From Psophocarpus tetragonolobus (lineage: Eukaryota > Streptophyta > Magnoliopsida > Fabales > Fabaceae), in NCBI GenBank assembly GCA_037954015.1, contig JAYMYS010000020.1:372001-436000 (forward strand): a DNA stretch of 64,000 nucleotides, in the 5' to 3' direction. Under the pieces are notes generated by a model. It made no database searches and was not told where the DNA came from. It worked only from the letters and a program-made list of their open reading frames with translations. Both the position numbers and the translations under genes were made by a program. Of this stretch, positions 34,311-46,300 are shown one piece after another (the first letter of the stretch is position 1; each line of letters begins with the position of its first letter).

Positions 34311-37300
34311 TGGAAGAAAAAGAACAAGAGGAGGCAGGAGAAGTGGAAGAAAGATAAGAAGAGGAAGAAGAAGGAGAGTAACTAGAAGAAGTGGAAGAAG
34401 GAGAAGAAAAGGAAGAAGAAGAAGATGTGGAAAGTGAAGAAGGTGAACAAGAGGAGGAAGAAGAAGTAGTCGAAGGAGGTGAGATGAAGAAGAAGAATTG
34501 GAAAAAGGAGAAAAAGAGGAAGAGGAAGAAGGAGGGGAAGGGAAGGGAAGAAGAACCAGAAGAAGTGGAATCTGGACGAGAAGAGGAAGAAGAAGAAGAA
34601 GAAGTGTAAGAATAAGATTTGGGGGAAGGAGAACAAGAGGAAGAGCAACAATGGGAAGCAACAGAAGTCGGGGATGGAGAAAAAGAGGAAGGAGAAGACG
34701 GAAAGGAAAGAAAAAGAAGTTGTGGAAGGAGAAGAAGTGGAAGAAGAGGAAGAGGAAGAAGTGTAAGCAGAACAAGAGGAAGAAGGAGACGAAAATGAAG
34801 AACAACAACAAGTAGAAGTAGAAGAAGTGGTAGAAGGAGAGAATAAGAGGAATATGAGGAAGTAGTGGAATGAAAGGAGATGAAGAAGAAGAAGTGGAAG
34901 AAGGAGACCAATAGGAAGAAGAAGAAGAAGTGGAAGAATGAGAAAAAGAGGAGGAAGAAGAAGCAATGGAAGGAAAGGGGAATGAGGAAGAAGTGGAACA
35001 AGTAGGAGAAGAAGAAGGGGAGGAAGAAGAAGTAGTGTAGGCAGAAGAAGGGGAAGAAGGAGAAGAGAGGGAAGAAGAAGAACAAGTGGATGTAGTAGAA
35101 GTGGAAGAAGGTGAACAAGAGGAAGAAGAAAAACTAGTTGAAGGAGTGAGGATGATGGAGAAGAAGGAGAACAAGAGGTAAAAATGCAAGTGGAAGCAGA
35201 AGAAGGAGAAAAAGAGGGATATGACGAAGGAAAGGAAGAAGAAGAAGGAGATGAAGATGAAGAAAAGAAAGGAAAGGAGAGGATGAAGAAGAACTGGAAG
35301 AAAAAGAACAAGAGGAGGCAGGAGAAGTGGAAGAAAGATAAGAAGAGGAAGAAGAAGGAGAGTAACTAGAAGAAGTGGAAGAAGGAGAAGAAAAGGAAGA
35401 AGAAGAAGATGTGGAAAGTGAAGAAGGTGAACAAGAGGAGGAAGAAGAAGTAGTCGAAGGAGGTGAGATGAAGAAGAAGAATTGGAAAAAGGAGAAAAAG
35501 AGGAAGAGGAAGAAGGAGGGGAAGGGAAGGGAAGAAGAACCAGAAGAAGTGGAATCTGGACGAGAAGAGGAAGAAGAAGAAGAAGAAGTGTAAGAATAAG
35601 ATTTGGGGGAAGGAGAACAAGAGGAAGAGCAACAATGGGAAGCAACAGAAGTCGGGGATGGAGAAAAAGAGGAAGGAGAAGACGGAAAGGAAAGAAAAAG
35701 AAGTTGTGGAAGGAGAAGAAGTGGAAGAAGAGGAAGAGGAAGAAGTGTAAGCAGAACAAGAGGAAGAAGGAGACGAAAATGAAGAACAACAACAAGTAGA
35801 AGTAGAAGAAGTGGTAGAAGGAGAGAATAAGAGGAATATGAGGAAGTAGTGGAATGAAAGGAGATGAAGAAGAAGAAGTGGAAGAAGGAGACCAATAGGA
35901 AGAAGAAGAAGAAGTGGAAGAATGAGAAAAAGAGGAGGAAGAAGAAGCAATGGAAGGAAAGGGGAATGAGGAAGAAGTGGAACAAGTAGGAGAAGAAGAA
36001 GGGGAGAAAGAAGAAGTAGTGTAGGCAGAAGAAGGGGAAGAAGGAGAAGAGAGGGAAGAAGAAGAACAAGTGGATGTAGTAGAAGTGGAAGAAGGTGAAC
36101 AAGAGGAAGAAGAAAAACTAGTTGAAGGAGTGAGGATGATGGAGAAGAAGTAGAAGAAGGAGAACAAGAGGTAAAAATGCAAGTGGAAGCAGAAGAAGGA
36201 GAAAAAGAGGGATATGACGAAGGAAAGGAAGAAGAAGAAGGAGATGAAGATGAAGAAAAGAAAGGAAAGGAGAGGATGAAGAAGAACTGGAAGAAAAAGA
36301 ACAAGAGGAGGCAGGAGAAGTGGAAGAAAGATAAGAAGAGGAAGAAGAAGGAGAGTAACTAGAAGAAGTGGAAGAAGGAGAAGAAAAGGAAGAAGAAGAA
36401 GATGTGGAAAGTGAAGAAGGTGAGCAAGAGGAGGAAGAAGAAGTAGTCGAAGGAGGTGAGATGAAGAAGAAGAATTGGAAAAAGGAGAAAAAGAGGAAGA
36501 GGAAGAAGGAGGGGAAGGGAAGAGAAGAAGAACCAGAAGAAGTGGAATCTGGACGAGAAGAGGAAGAAGAAGAAGAAGAAGTGTAAGAATAAGATTTGGG
36601 GGAAGGAGAACAAGAGGAAGAGCAACAATGGGAAGCAACAGAAGTCGGGGATGGAGAAAAAGAGGAAGGGGAAGACGGAAAGGAAAGAAAAAGAAGTTGT
36701 GGAAGGAGAAGAAGTGGAAGAAGAGGAAGAGGAAGAAGTGTAAGCAGAACAAGAGGAAGAAGGAGACGAAAATGAAGAAGAACAACAAGTAGAAGTAGAA
36801 GAAGTGGTAGAAGGAGAGAATAAGAGGAATATGAGGAAGTAGTGGAATGAAAGGAGATGAAGAAGAAGAAGTGGAAGAAGGAGACCAATAGGAAGAAGAA
36901 GAAGAAGTGGAAGAATGAGAAAAAGAGGAGGAAGAAGAAGCAATGGAAGGAAAGGGGAATGAGGAAGAAGTGGAACAAGTAGGAGAAGAAGAAGGGGAGG
37001 AAGAAGAAGTAGTGTAGGCAGAAGAAGGGGAAGAAGGAGAAGAGAGGGAAGAAGAAGAACAAGTGGATGTAGTAGAAGTGGAAGAAGGTGAAAAAGAGGA
37101 AGAAGAAAAACTAGTTGAAGGAGTGAGGATGATGGAGAAGAAGGAGAACAAGAGGTAAAAATGCAAGTGGAAGCAGAAGAAGGAGAAAAAGAGGGATATG
37201 ACGAAGGAAAGGAAGAAGAAGAAGGAGATGAAGATGAAGAAAAGAAAGGAAAGGAGAGGATGAAGAAGAACTGGAAGAAAAAGAACAAGAGGAGGCAGGA

Positions 37301-40300
37301 GAAGTGGAAGAAAGATAAGAAGAGGAAGAAGAAGGAGAGTAACTAGAAGAAGTGGAAGAAGGAGAAGAAAAGGAAGAAGAAGAAGATGTGGAAAGTGAAG
37401 AAGGTGAACAAGAGGAGGAAGAAGAAGTAGTCGAAGGAGGTGAGATGAAGAAGAAGAATTGGAAAAAGGAGAAAAAGAGGAAGAGGAAGAAGGAGGGGAA
37501 GGGAAGGGAAGAAGAACCAGAAGAAGTGGAATCTGGACGAGAAGAGGAAGAAGAAGAAGAAGAAGTGTAAGAATAAGATTTGGGGGAAGGAGAACAAGAG
37601 GAAGAGCAACAATGGGAAGCAACAAAAGTCGGGGATGGAGAAAAAGAGGAAGGAGAAGACGGAAAGGAAAGAAAAAGAAGTTGTGGAAGGAGAAGAAGTG
37701 GAAGAAGAGGAAGAGGAAGAAGTGTAAGCAGAACAAGAGGAAGAAGGAGACGAAAATGAAGAAGAACAACAAGTAGAAGTAGAAGAAGTGGTAGAAGGAG
37801 AGAATAAGAGGAATATGAGGAAGTAGTGGAATGAAAGGAGATGAAGAAGAAGAAGTGGAAGAAGGAGACCAATAGGAAGAAGAAGAAGAAGTGGAAGAAT
37901 GAGAAAAAGAGGAGGAAGAAGAAGCAATGGAAGGAAAGGGGAATGAGGAAGAAGTGGAACAAGTAGGAGAAGAAGAAGGGGAGGAAGAAGAAGTAGTGTA
38001 GGCAGAAGAAGGGGAAGAAGGAGAAGAGAGGGAAGAAGAAGAACAAGTGGATGTAGTAGAAGTGGAAGAAGGTGAACAAGTGGAAGAAGAAAAACTAGTT
38101 GAAGGAGTGAGGATGATGGAGAAGAAGTAGAAGAAGGAGAACAAGAGGTAAAAATGCAAGTGGAAGCAGAAGAAGGAGAAAAAGAGGGATATGACGAAGG
38201 AAAGGAAGAAGAAGAAGGAGATGAAGATGAAGAAAAGAAAGGAAAGGAGAGGATGAAGAAGAACTGGAAGAAAAAGAACAAGAGGAGGCAGGAGAAGTGG
38301 AAGAAAGATAAGAAGAGGAAGAAGAAGGAGAGTAACTAGAAGAAGTGGAAGCAGGAGAAGAAAAGGAAGAAGAAGAAGATGTGGAAAGTGAAGAAGGTGA
38401 ACAAGAGGAGGAAGAAGAAGTAGTCGAAGGAGGTGAGATGAAGAAGAAGAATTGGAAAAAGGAGAAAAAGAGGAAGAGGAAGAAGGAGGGGAAGGGAAGG
38501 GAAGAAGAACCAGAAGAAGTGGAATCTGGACGAGAAGAGGAAGAAGAAGAAGAAGAAGCGTAAGAATAAGATTTGGGGGAAGGAGAACAAGAGGAAGAGC
38601 AACAATGGGAAGCAACAGAAGTCGGGGATGGAGAAAAAGAGGAAGGAGAAGACGGAAAGGAAAGAAAAAGAAGTTGTGGAAGGAGAAGAAGTGGAAGAAG
38701 AGGAAGAGGAAGAAGTGTAAGCAGAACAAGAGGAAGAAGGAGACGAAAATGAAGAAGAACAACAAGTAGAAGTAGAAGAAGTGGTAGAAGGAGAGAATAA
38801 GAGGAATATGAGGAAGTAGTGGAATGAAAGGAGATGAAGAAGAAGAAGTGGAAGAAGGAGACCAATAGGAAGAAGAAGAAGAAGTGGAAGAATGAGAAAA
38901 AGAGGAGGAAGAAGAAGCAATGGAAGGAAAGGGGAATGAGGAAGAAGTGGAACAAGTAGGAGAAGAAGAAGGGGAGGAAGAAGAAGTAGTGTAGGCAGAA
39001 GAAGGGGAAGAAGGAGAAGAGAGGGAAGAAGAAGAACAAGTGGATGTAGTAGAAGTGGAAGAAGGTGAACAAGTGGAAGAAGAAAAACTAGTTGAAGGAG
39101 TGAGGATGATGGAGAAGAAGTAGAAGAAGGAGAACAAGAGGTAAAAATGCAAGTGGAAGCAGAAGAAGGAGAAAAAGAGGGATATGACGAAGGAAAGGAA
39201 GAAGAAGAAGGAGATGAAGATGAAGAAAAGAAAGGAAAGGAGAGGATGAAGAAGAACTGGAAGAAAAAGAACAAGAGGAGGCAGGAGAAGTGGAAGAAAG
39301 ATAAGAAGAGGAAGAAGAAGGAGAGTAACTAGAAGAAGTGGAAGAAGGAGAAGAAAAGGAAGAAGAAGAAGATGTGGAAAGTGAAGAAGGTGAACAAGAG
39401 GAGGAAGAAGAAGTAGTCGAAGGAGGTGAGATGAAGAAGAAGAATTGGAAAAAGGAGAAAAAGAGGAAGAGGAAGAAGGAGGGGAAGGGAAGGGAAGAAG
39501 AACCAGAAGAAGTGGAATCTGGACGAGAAGAGGAAGAAGAAGAAGAAGAAGCGTAAGAATAAGATTTGGGGGAAGGAGAACAAGAGGAAGAGCAACAATG
39601 GGAAGCAACAGAAGTCGGGGATGGAGAAAAAGAGGAAGGAGAAGACGGAAAGGAAAGAAAAAGAAGTTGTGGAAGGAGAAGAAGTGGAAGAAGAGGAAGA
39701 GGAAGAAGTGTAAGCAGAACAAGAGGAAGAAGGAGACGAAAATGAAGAAGAACAACAAGTAGAAGTAGAAGAAGTGGTAGAAGGAGAGAATAAGAGGAAT
39801 ATGAGGAAGTAGTGGAATGAAAGGAGATGAAGAAGAAGAAGTGGAAGAAGGAGACCAATAGGAAGAAGAAGAAGAAGTGGAAGAATGAGAAAAAGAGGAG
39901 GAAGAAGAAGCAATGGAAGGAAAGGGGAATGAGGAAGAAGTGGAACAAGTAGGAGAAGAAGAAGGGGAGGAAGAAGAAGTAGTGTAGGCAGAAGAAGGGG
40001 AAGAAGGAGAAGAGAGGGAAGAAGAAGAACAAGTGGATGTAGTAGAAGTGGAAGAAGGTGAACAAGAGGAAGAAGAAAAACTAGTTGAAGGAGTGAGGAT
40101 GATGGAGAAGAAGTAGAAGAAGGAGAACAAGAGGTAAAAATGCAAGTGGAAGCAGAAGAAGGAGAAAAAGAGGGATATGACGAAGGAAAGGAAGAAGAAG
40201 AAGGAGATGAAGATGAAGAAAAGAAAGGAAAGGAGAGGATGATGAAGAACTGGAAGAAAAAGAACAAGAGGAGGCAGGAGAAGTGGAAGAAAGATAAGAA

Positions 40301-43300
40301 GAGGAAGAAGAAGGAGAGTAACTAGAAGAAGTGGAAGAAGGAGAAGAAAAGGAAGAAGAAGAAGATGTGGAAAGTGAAGAAGGTGAACAAGAGGAGGAAG
40401 AAGAAGTAGTCGAAGGAGGTGAGATGAAGAAGAAGAATTGGAAAAAGGAGAAAAAGAGGAAGAGGAAGAAGGAGGGGAAGGGAAGGGAAGAAGAACCAGA
40501 AGAAGTGGAATCTGGACGAGAAGAGGAAGAAGAAGAAGAAGAAGTGTAAGAATAAGATTTGGGGGAAGGAGAACAAGAGGAAGAGCAACAATGGGAAGCA
40601 ACAGAAGTCGGGGATGGAGAAAAAGAGGAAGGAGAAGACGGAAAGGAAAGAAAAAGAAGTTGTGGAAGGAGAAGAAGTGGAAGAAGAGGAAGAGGAAGAA
40701 GTGTAAGCAGAACAAGAGGAAGAAGGAGACGAAAATGAAGAAGAACAACAAGTAGAAGTAGAAGAAGTGGTAGAAGGAGAGAATAAGAGGAATATGAGGA
40801 AGTAGTGGAATGAAAGGAGATGAAGAAGAAGAAGAAGTGGAAGAAGGAGACCAATAGGAAGAAGAAGAAGAAGTGGAAGAATGAGAAAAAGAGGAGGAAG
40901 AAGAAGCAATGGAAGGAAAGGGGAATGAGGAAGAAGTGGAACAAGTAGGAGAAGAAGAAGGGGAGGAAGAAGAAGTAGTGTAGGCAGAAGAAGGGGAAGA
41001 AGGAGAAGAGAGGGAAGAAGAAGAACAAGTGGATGTAGTAGAAGTGGAAGAAGGTGAACAAGAGGAAGAAGAAAAACTAGTTGAAGGAGTGAGGATGATG
41101 GAGAAGAAGTAGAAGAAGGAGAGCAAGAGGTAAAAGTGCAAGTGGAAGCAGAAGAAGGAGAAAAAGAGGGATATGACTAACGAAAGGAAGAAGAAGAAGG
41201 AGATGAAGATGAAGAAAAGAAAGGAAAGGAGAGGATGAAGAAGAACTGGAAGAAAAAGAACAAGAGGAGGCAGGAGAAGTGGAAGAAAGATAAGAAGAGG
41301 AAGAAGAAGGAGAGTAACTAGAAGAAGTGGAAGAAGGAGAAGAAAAGGAAGAAGAAGAAGATGTGGAAAGTGAAGAAGGTGAACAAGAGGAGGAAGAAGA
41401 AGTAGTCGAAGGAGGTGAGATGAAGAAGAAGAATTGGAAAAAGGAGAAAAAGAGGAAGAGGAAGAAGGAGGGGAAGGGAAGGGAAGAAGAACCAGAAGAA
41501 GTGGAATCTGGACGAGAAGAGGAAGAAGAAGAAGAAGAAGCGTAAGAATAAGATTTGGGGGAAGGAGAACAAGAGGAAGAGCAACAATGGGAAGCAACAG
41601 AAGTCGGGGATGGAGAAAAAGAGGAAGGAGAAGACGGAAAGGAAAGAAAAAGAAGTTGTGGAAGGAGAAGAAGTGGAAGAAGAGGAAGAGGAAGAAGTGT
41701 AAGCAGAACAAGAGGAAGAAGGAGACGAAAATGAAGAAGAACAACAAGTAGAAGTAGAAGAAGTGGTAGAAGGAGAGAATAAGAGGAATATGAGGAAGTA
41801 GTGGAATGAAAGGAGATGAAGAAGAAGAAGTGGAAGAAGGAGACCAATAGGAAGAAGAAGAAGAAGTGGAAGAATGAGAAAAAGAGGAGGAAGAAGAAGC
41901 AATGGAAGGAAAGGGGAATGAGGAAGAAGTGGAACAAGTAGGAGAAGAAGAAGGGGAGGAAGAAGAAGTAGTGTAGGCAGAAGAAGGGGAAGAAGGAGAA
42001 GAGAGGGAAGAAGAAGAACAAGTGGATGTAGTAGAAGTGGAAGAAGGTGAACAAGAGGAAGAAGAAAAACTAGTTGAAGGAGTGAGGATGATGGAGAAGA
42101 AGGAGAACAAGAGGTAAAAATGCAAGTGGAAGCAGAAGAAGGAGAAAAAGAGGGATATGACGAAGGAAAGGAAGAAGAAGAAGGAGATGAAGATGAAGAA
42201 AAGAAAGGAAAGGAGAGGATGAAGAAGAACTGGAAGAAAAAGAACAAGAGGAGGCAGGAGAAGTGGAAGAAAGATAAGAAGAGGAAGAAGAAGGAGAGTA
42301 ACTAGAAGAAGTGGAAGAAGGAGAAGAAAAGGAAGAAGAAGAAGATGTGGAAAGTGAAAAAGGTGAACAAGAGGAGGAAGAAGAAGTAGTCGAAGGAGGT
42401 GAGATGAAGAAGAAGAATTGGAAAAAGGAGAAAAAGAGGAAGAGGAAGAAGGAGGGGAAGGGAAGGGAAGAAGAACCAGAAGAAGTGGAATCTGGACGAG
42501 AAGAGGAAGAAGAAGAAGAAGAAGTGTAAGAATAAGATTTGGGGGAAGGAGAACAAGAGGAAGAGCAACAATGGGAAGCAACAGAAGTCGGGGATGGAGA
42601 AAAAGAGGAAGGAGAAGATGGAAAGGAAAGAAAAAGAAGTTGTGGAAGGAGAAGAAGTGGAAGAAGAGGAAGAGGAAGAAGTGTAAGCAGAACAAGAGGA
42701 AGAAGGAGACGAAAATGAAGAAGAACAACAAGTAGAAGTAGAAGAAGTGGTAGAAGGAGAGAATAAGAGGAATATGAGGAAGTAGTGGAATGAAAGGAGA
42801 TGAAGAAGAAGAAGAAGTGGAAGAAGGAGACCAATAGGAAGAAGAAGAAGAAGTGGAAGAATGAGAAAAAGAGGAGGAAGAAGAAGCAATGGAAGGAAAG
42901 GGGAATGAGGAAGAAGTGGAACAAGTAGGAGAAGAAGAAGGGGAGGAAGAAGAAGTAGTGTAGGCAGAAGAAGGGGAAGAAGGAGAAGAGAGGGAAGAAG
43001 AAGAACAAGTGGATGTAGTAGAAGTGGAAGAAGGTGAACAAGAGGAAGAAGAAAAACTAGTTGAAGGAGTGAGGATGATGGAGAAGAAGGAGAACAAGAG
43101 GTAAAAATGCAAGTGGAAGCAGAAGAAGGAGAAAAAGAGGGATATGACGAAGGAAAGGAAGAAGAAGAAGGAGATGAAGATGAAGAAAAGAAAGGAAAGG
43201 AGAGGATGAAGAAGAACTGGAAGAAAAAGAACAAGAGGAGGCAGGAGAAGTGGAAGAAAGATAAGAAGAGGAAGAAGAAGGAGAGTAACTAGAAGAAGTG

Positions 43301-46300
43301 GAAGAAGGAGAAGAAAAGGAAGAAGAAGAAGATGTGGAAAGTGAAGAAGGTGAACAAGAGGAGGAAGAAGAAGTAGTCGAAGGAGGTGAGATGAAGAAGA
43401 AGAATTGGAAAAAGGAGAAAAAGAGGAAGAGGAAGAAGGAGGGGAAGGGAAGGGAAGAAGAACCAGAAGAAGTGGAATCTGGACGAGAAGAGGAAGAAGA
43501 AGAAGAAGAAGTGTAAGAATAAGATTTGGGGGAAGGAGAACAAGAGGAAGAGCAACAATGGGAAGCAACAGAAGTCGGGGATGGAGAAAAAGAGGAAGGA
43601 GAAGACGGAAAGGAAAGAAAAAGAAGTTGTGGAAGGAGAAGAAGTGGAAGAAGAGGAAGAGGAAGAAGTGTAAGCAGAACAAGAGGAAGAAGGAGACGAA
43701 AATGAAGAACAACAACAAGTAGAAGTAGAAGAAGTGGTAGAAGGAGAGAATAAGAGGAATATGAGGAAGTAGTGGAATGAAAGGAGATGAAGAAGAAGAA
43801 GTGGAAGAAGGAGACCAATAGGAAGAAGAAGAAGAAGTGGAAGAATGAGAAAAAGAGGAGGAAGAAGAAGCAATGGAAGGAAAGGGGAATGAGGAAGAAG
43901 TGGAACAAGTAGGAGAAGAAGAAGGGGAGGAAGAAGAAGTAGTGTAGGCAGAAGAAGGGGAAGAAGGAGAAGAGAGGGAAGAAGAAGAACAAGTGGATGT
44001 AGTAGAAGTGGAAGAAGGTGAACAAGAGGAAGAAGAAAAACTAGTTGAAGGAGTGAGGATGATGGAGAAGAAGGAGAACAAGAGGTAAAAATGCAAGTGG
44101 AAGCAGAAGAAGGAGAAAAAGAGGGATATGACGAAGGAAAGGAAGAAGAAGAAGGAGATGAAGATGAAGAAAAGAAAGGAAAGGAGAGGATGAAGAAGAA
44201 CTGGAAGAAAAAGAACAAGAGGAGGCAGGAGAAGTGGAAGAAAGATAAGAAGAGGAAGAAGAAGGAGAGTAACTAGAAGAAGTGGAAGAAGGAGAAGAAA
44301 AGGAAGAAGAAGAAGATGTGGAAAGTGAAGAAGGTGAACAAGAGGAGGAAGAAGAAGTAGTCGAAGGAGGTGAGATGAAGAAGAAGAATTGGAAAAAGGA
44401 GAAAAAGAGGAAGAGGAAGAAGGAGGGGAAGGGAAGGGAAGAAGGACCAGAAGAAGTGGAATCTGGACGAGAAGAGGAAGAAGAAGAAGAAGAAGTGTAA
44501 GAATAAGATTTGGGGGAAGGAGAACAAGAGGAAGAGCAACAATGGGAAGCAACAGAAGTCCATGTAGAAAAAGAGGAAGGAGAAGACGGAAAGGAAAGAA
44601 AAAGAAGTTGTGGAAGGAGAAGAAGTGGAAGAAGAGGAAGAGGAAGAAGTGTAAGCAGAACAAGAGGAAGAAGGAGACAAAAATGAAGAAGAACAACAAG
44701 TAGAAGTAGAAGAAGTGGTAGAAGGAGAGAATAAGAGGAATATGAGGAAGTAGTGGAATGAAAGGAGATGAAGAAGAAGAAGTGGAAGAAGGAGACCAAT
44801 AGGAAGAAGAAGAAGAAGTGGAAGAATGAGAAAAAGAGGAGGAAGAAGAAGCAATGGAAGGAAAGGGGAATGAGGAAGAAGTGGAACAAGTAGGAGAAGA
44901 AGAAGGGGAGGAAGAAGAAGTAGTGTAGGCAGAAGAAGGGGAAGAAGGAGAAGAGAGGGAAGAAGAAGAACAAGTGGATGTAGTAGAAGTGGAAGAAGGT
45001 GAACAAGAGGAAGAAGAAAAACTAGTTGAAGGAGTGAGGATGATGGAGAAGAAGGAGAACAAGAGGTAAAAATGCAAGTGGAAGCAGAAGAAGGAGAAAA
45101 AGAGGGATATGACGAAGGAAAGGAAGAAGAAGAAGGAGATGAAGATGAAGAAAAGAAAGGAAAGGAGAGGATGAAGAAGAACTGGAAGAAAAAGAACAAG
45201 AGGAGGCAGGAGAAGTGGAAGAAAGATAAGAAGAGGAAGAAGAAGGAGAGTAACTAGAAGAAGTGGAAGAAGGAGAAGAAAAGGAAGAAGAAGAAGATGT
45301 GGAAAGTGAAGAAGGTGAGCAAGAGGAGGAAGAAGAAGTAGTCGAAGGAGGTGAGATGAAGAAGAAGAATTGGAAAAAGGAGAAAAAGAGGAAGAGGAAG
45401 AAGGAGGGGAAGGGAAGAGAAGAAGAACCAGAAGAAGTGGAATCTGGACGAGAAGAGGAAGAAGAAGAAGAAGAAGTGTAAGAATAAGATTTGGGGGAAG
45501 GAGAACAAGAGGAAGAGCAACAATGGGAAGCAACAGAAGTCGGGGATGGAGAAAAAGAGGAAGGGGAAGACGGAAAGGAAAGAAAAAGAAGTTGTGGAAG
45601 GAGAAGAAGTGGAAGAAGAGGAAGAGGAAGAAGTGTAAGCAGAACAAGAGGAAGAAGGAGACGAAAATGAAGAAGAACAACAAGTAGAAGTAGAAGAAGT
45701 GGTAGAAGGAGAGAATAAGAGGAATATGAGGAAGTAGTGGAATGAAAGGAGATGAAGAAGAAGAAGTGGAAGAAGGAGACCAATAGGAAGAAGAAGAAGA
45801 AGTGGAAGAATGAGAAAAAGAGGAGGAAGAAGAAGCAATGGAAGGAAAGGGGAATGAGGAAGAAGTGGAACAAGTAGGAGAAGAAGAAGGGGAGGAAGAA
45901 GAAGTAGTGTAGGCAGAAGAAGGGGAAGAAGGAGAAGAGAGGGAAGAAGAAGAACAAGTGGATGTAGTAGAAGTGGAAGAAGGTGAAAAAGAGGAAGAAG
46001 AAAAACTAGTTGAAGGAGTGAGGATGATGGAGAAGAAGGAGAACAAGAGGTAAAAATGCAAGTGGAAGCAGAAGAAGGAGAAAAAGAGGGATATGACGAA
46101 GGAAAGGAAGAAGAAGAAGGAGATGAAGATGAAGAAAAGAAAGGAAAGGAGAGGATGAAGAAGAACTGGAAGAAAAAGAACAAGAGGAGGCAGGAGAAGT
46201 GGAAGAAAGATAAGAAGAGGAAGAAGAAGGAGAGTAACTAGAAGAAGTGGAAGAAGGAGAAGAAAAGGAAGAAGAAGAAGATGTGGAAAGTGAAGAAGGT

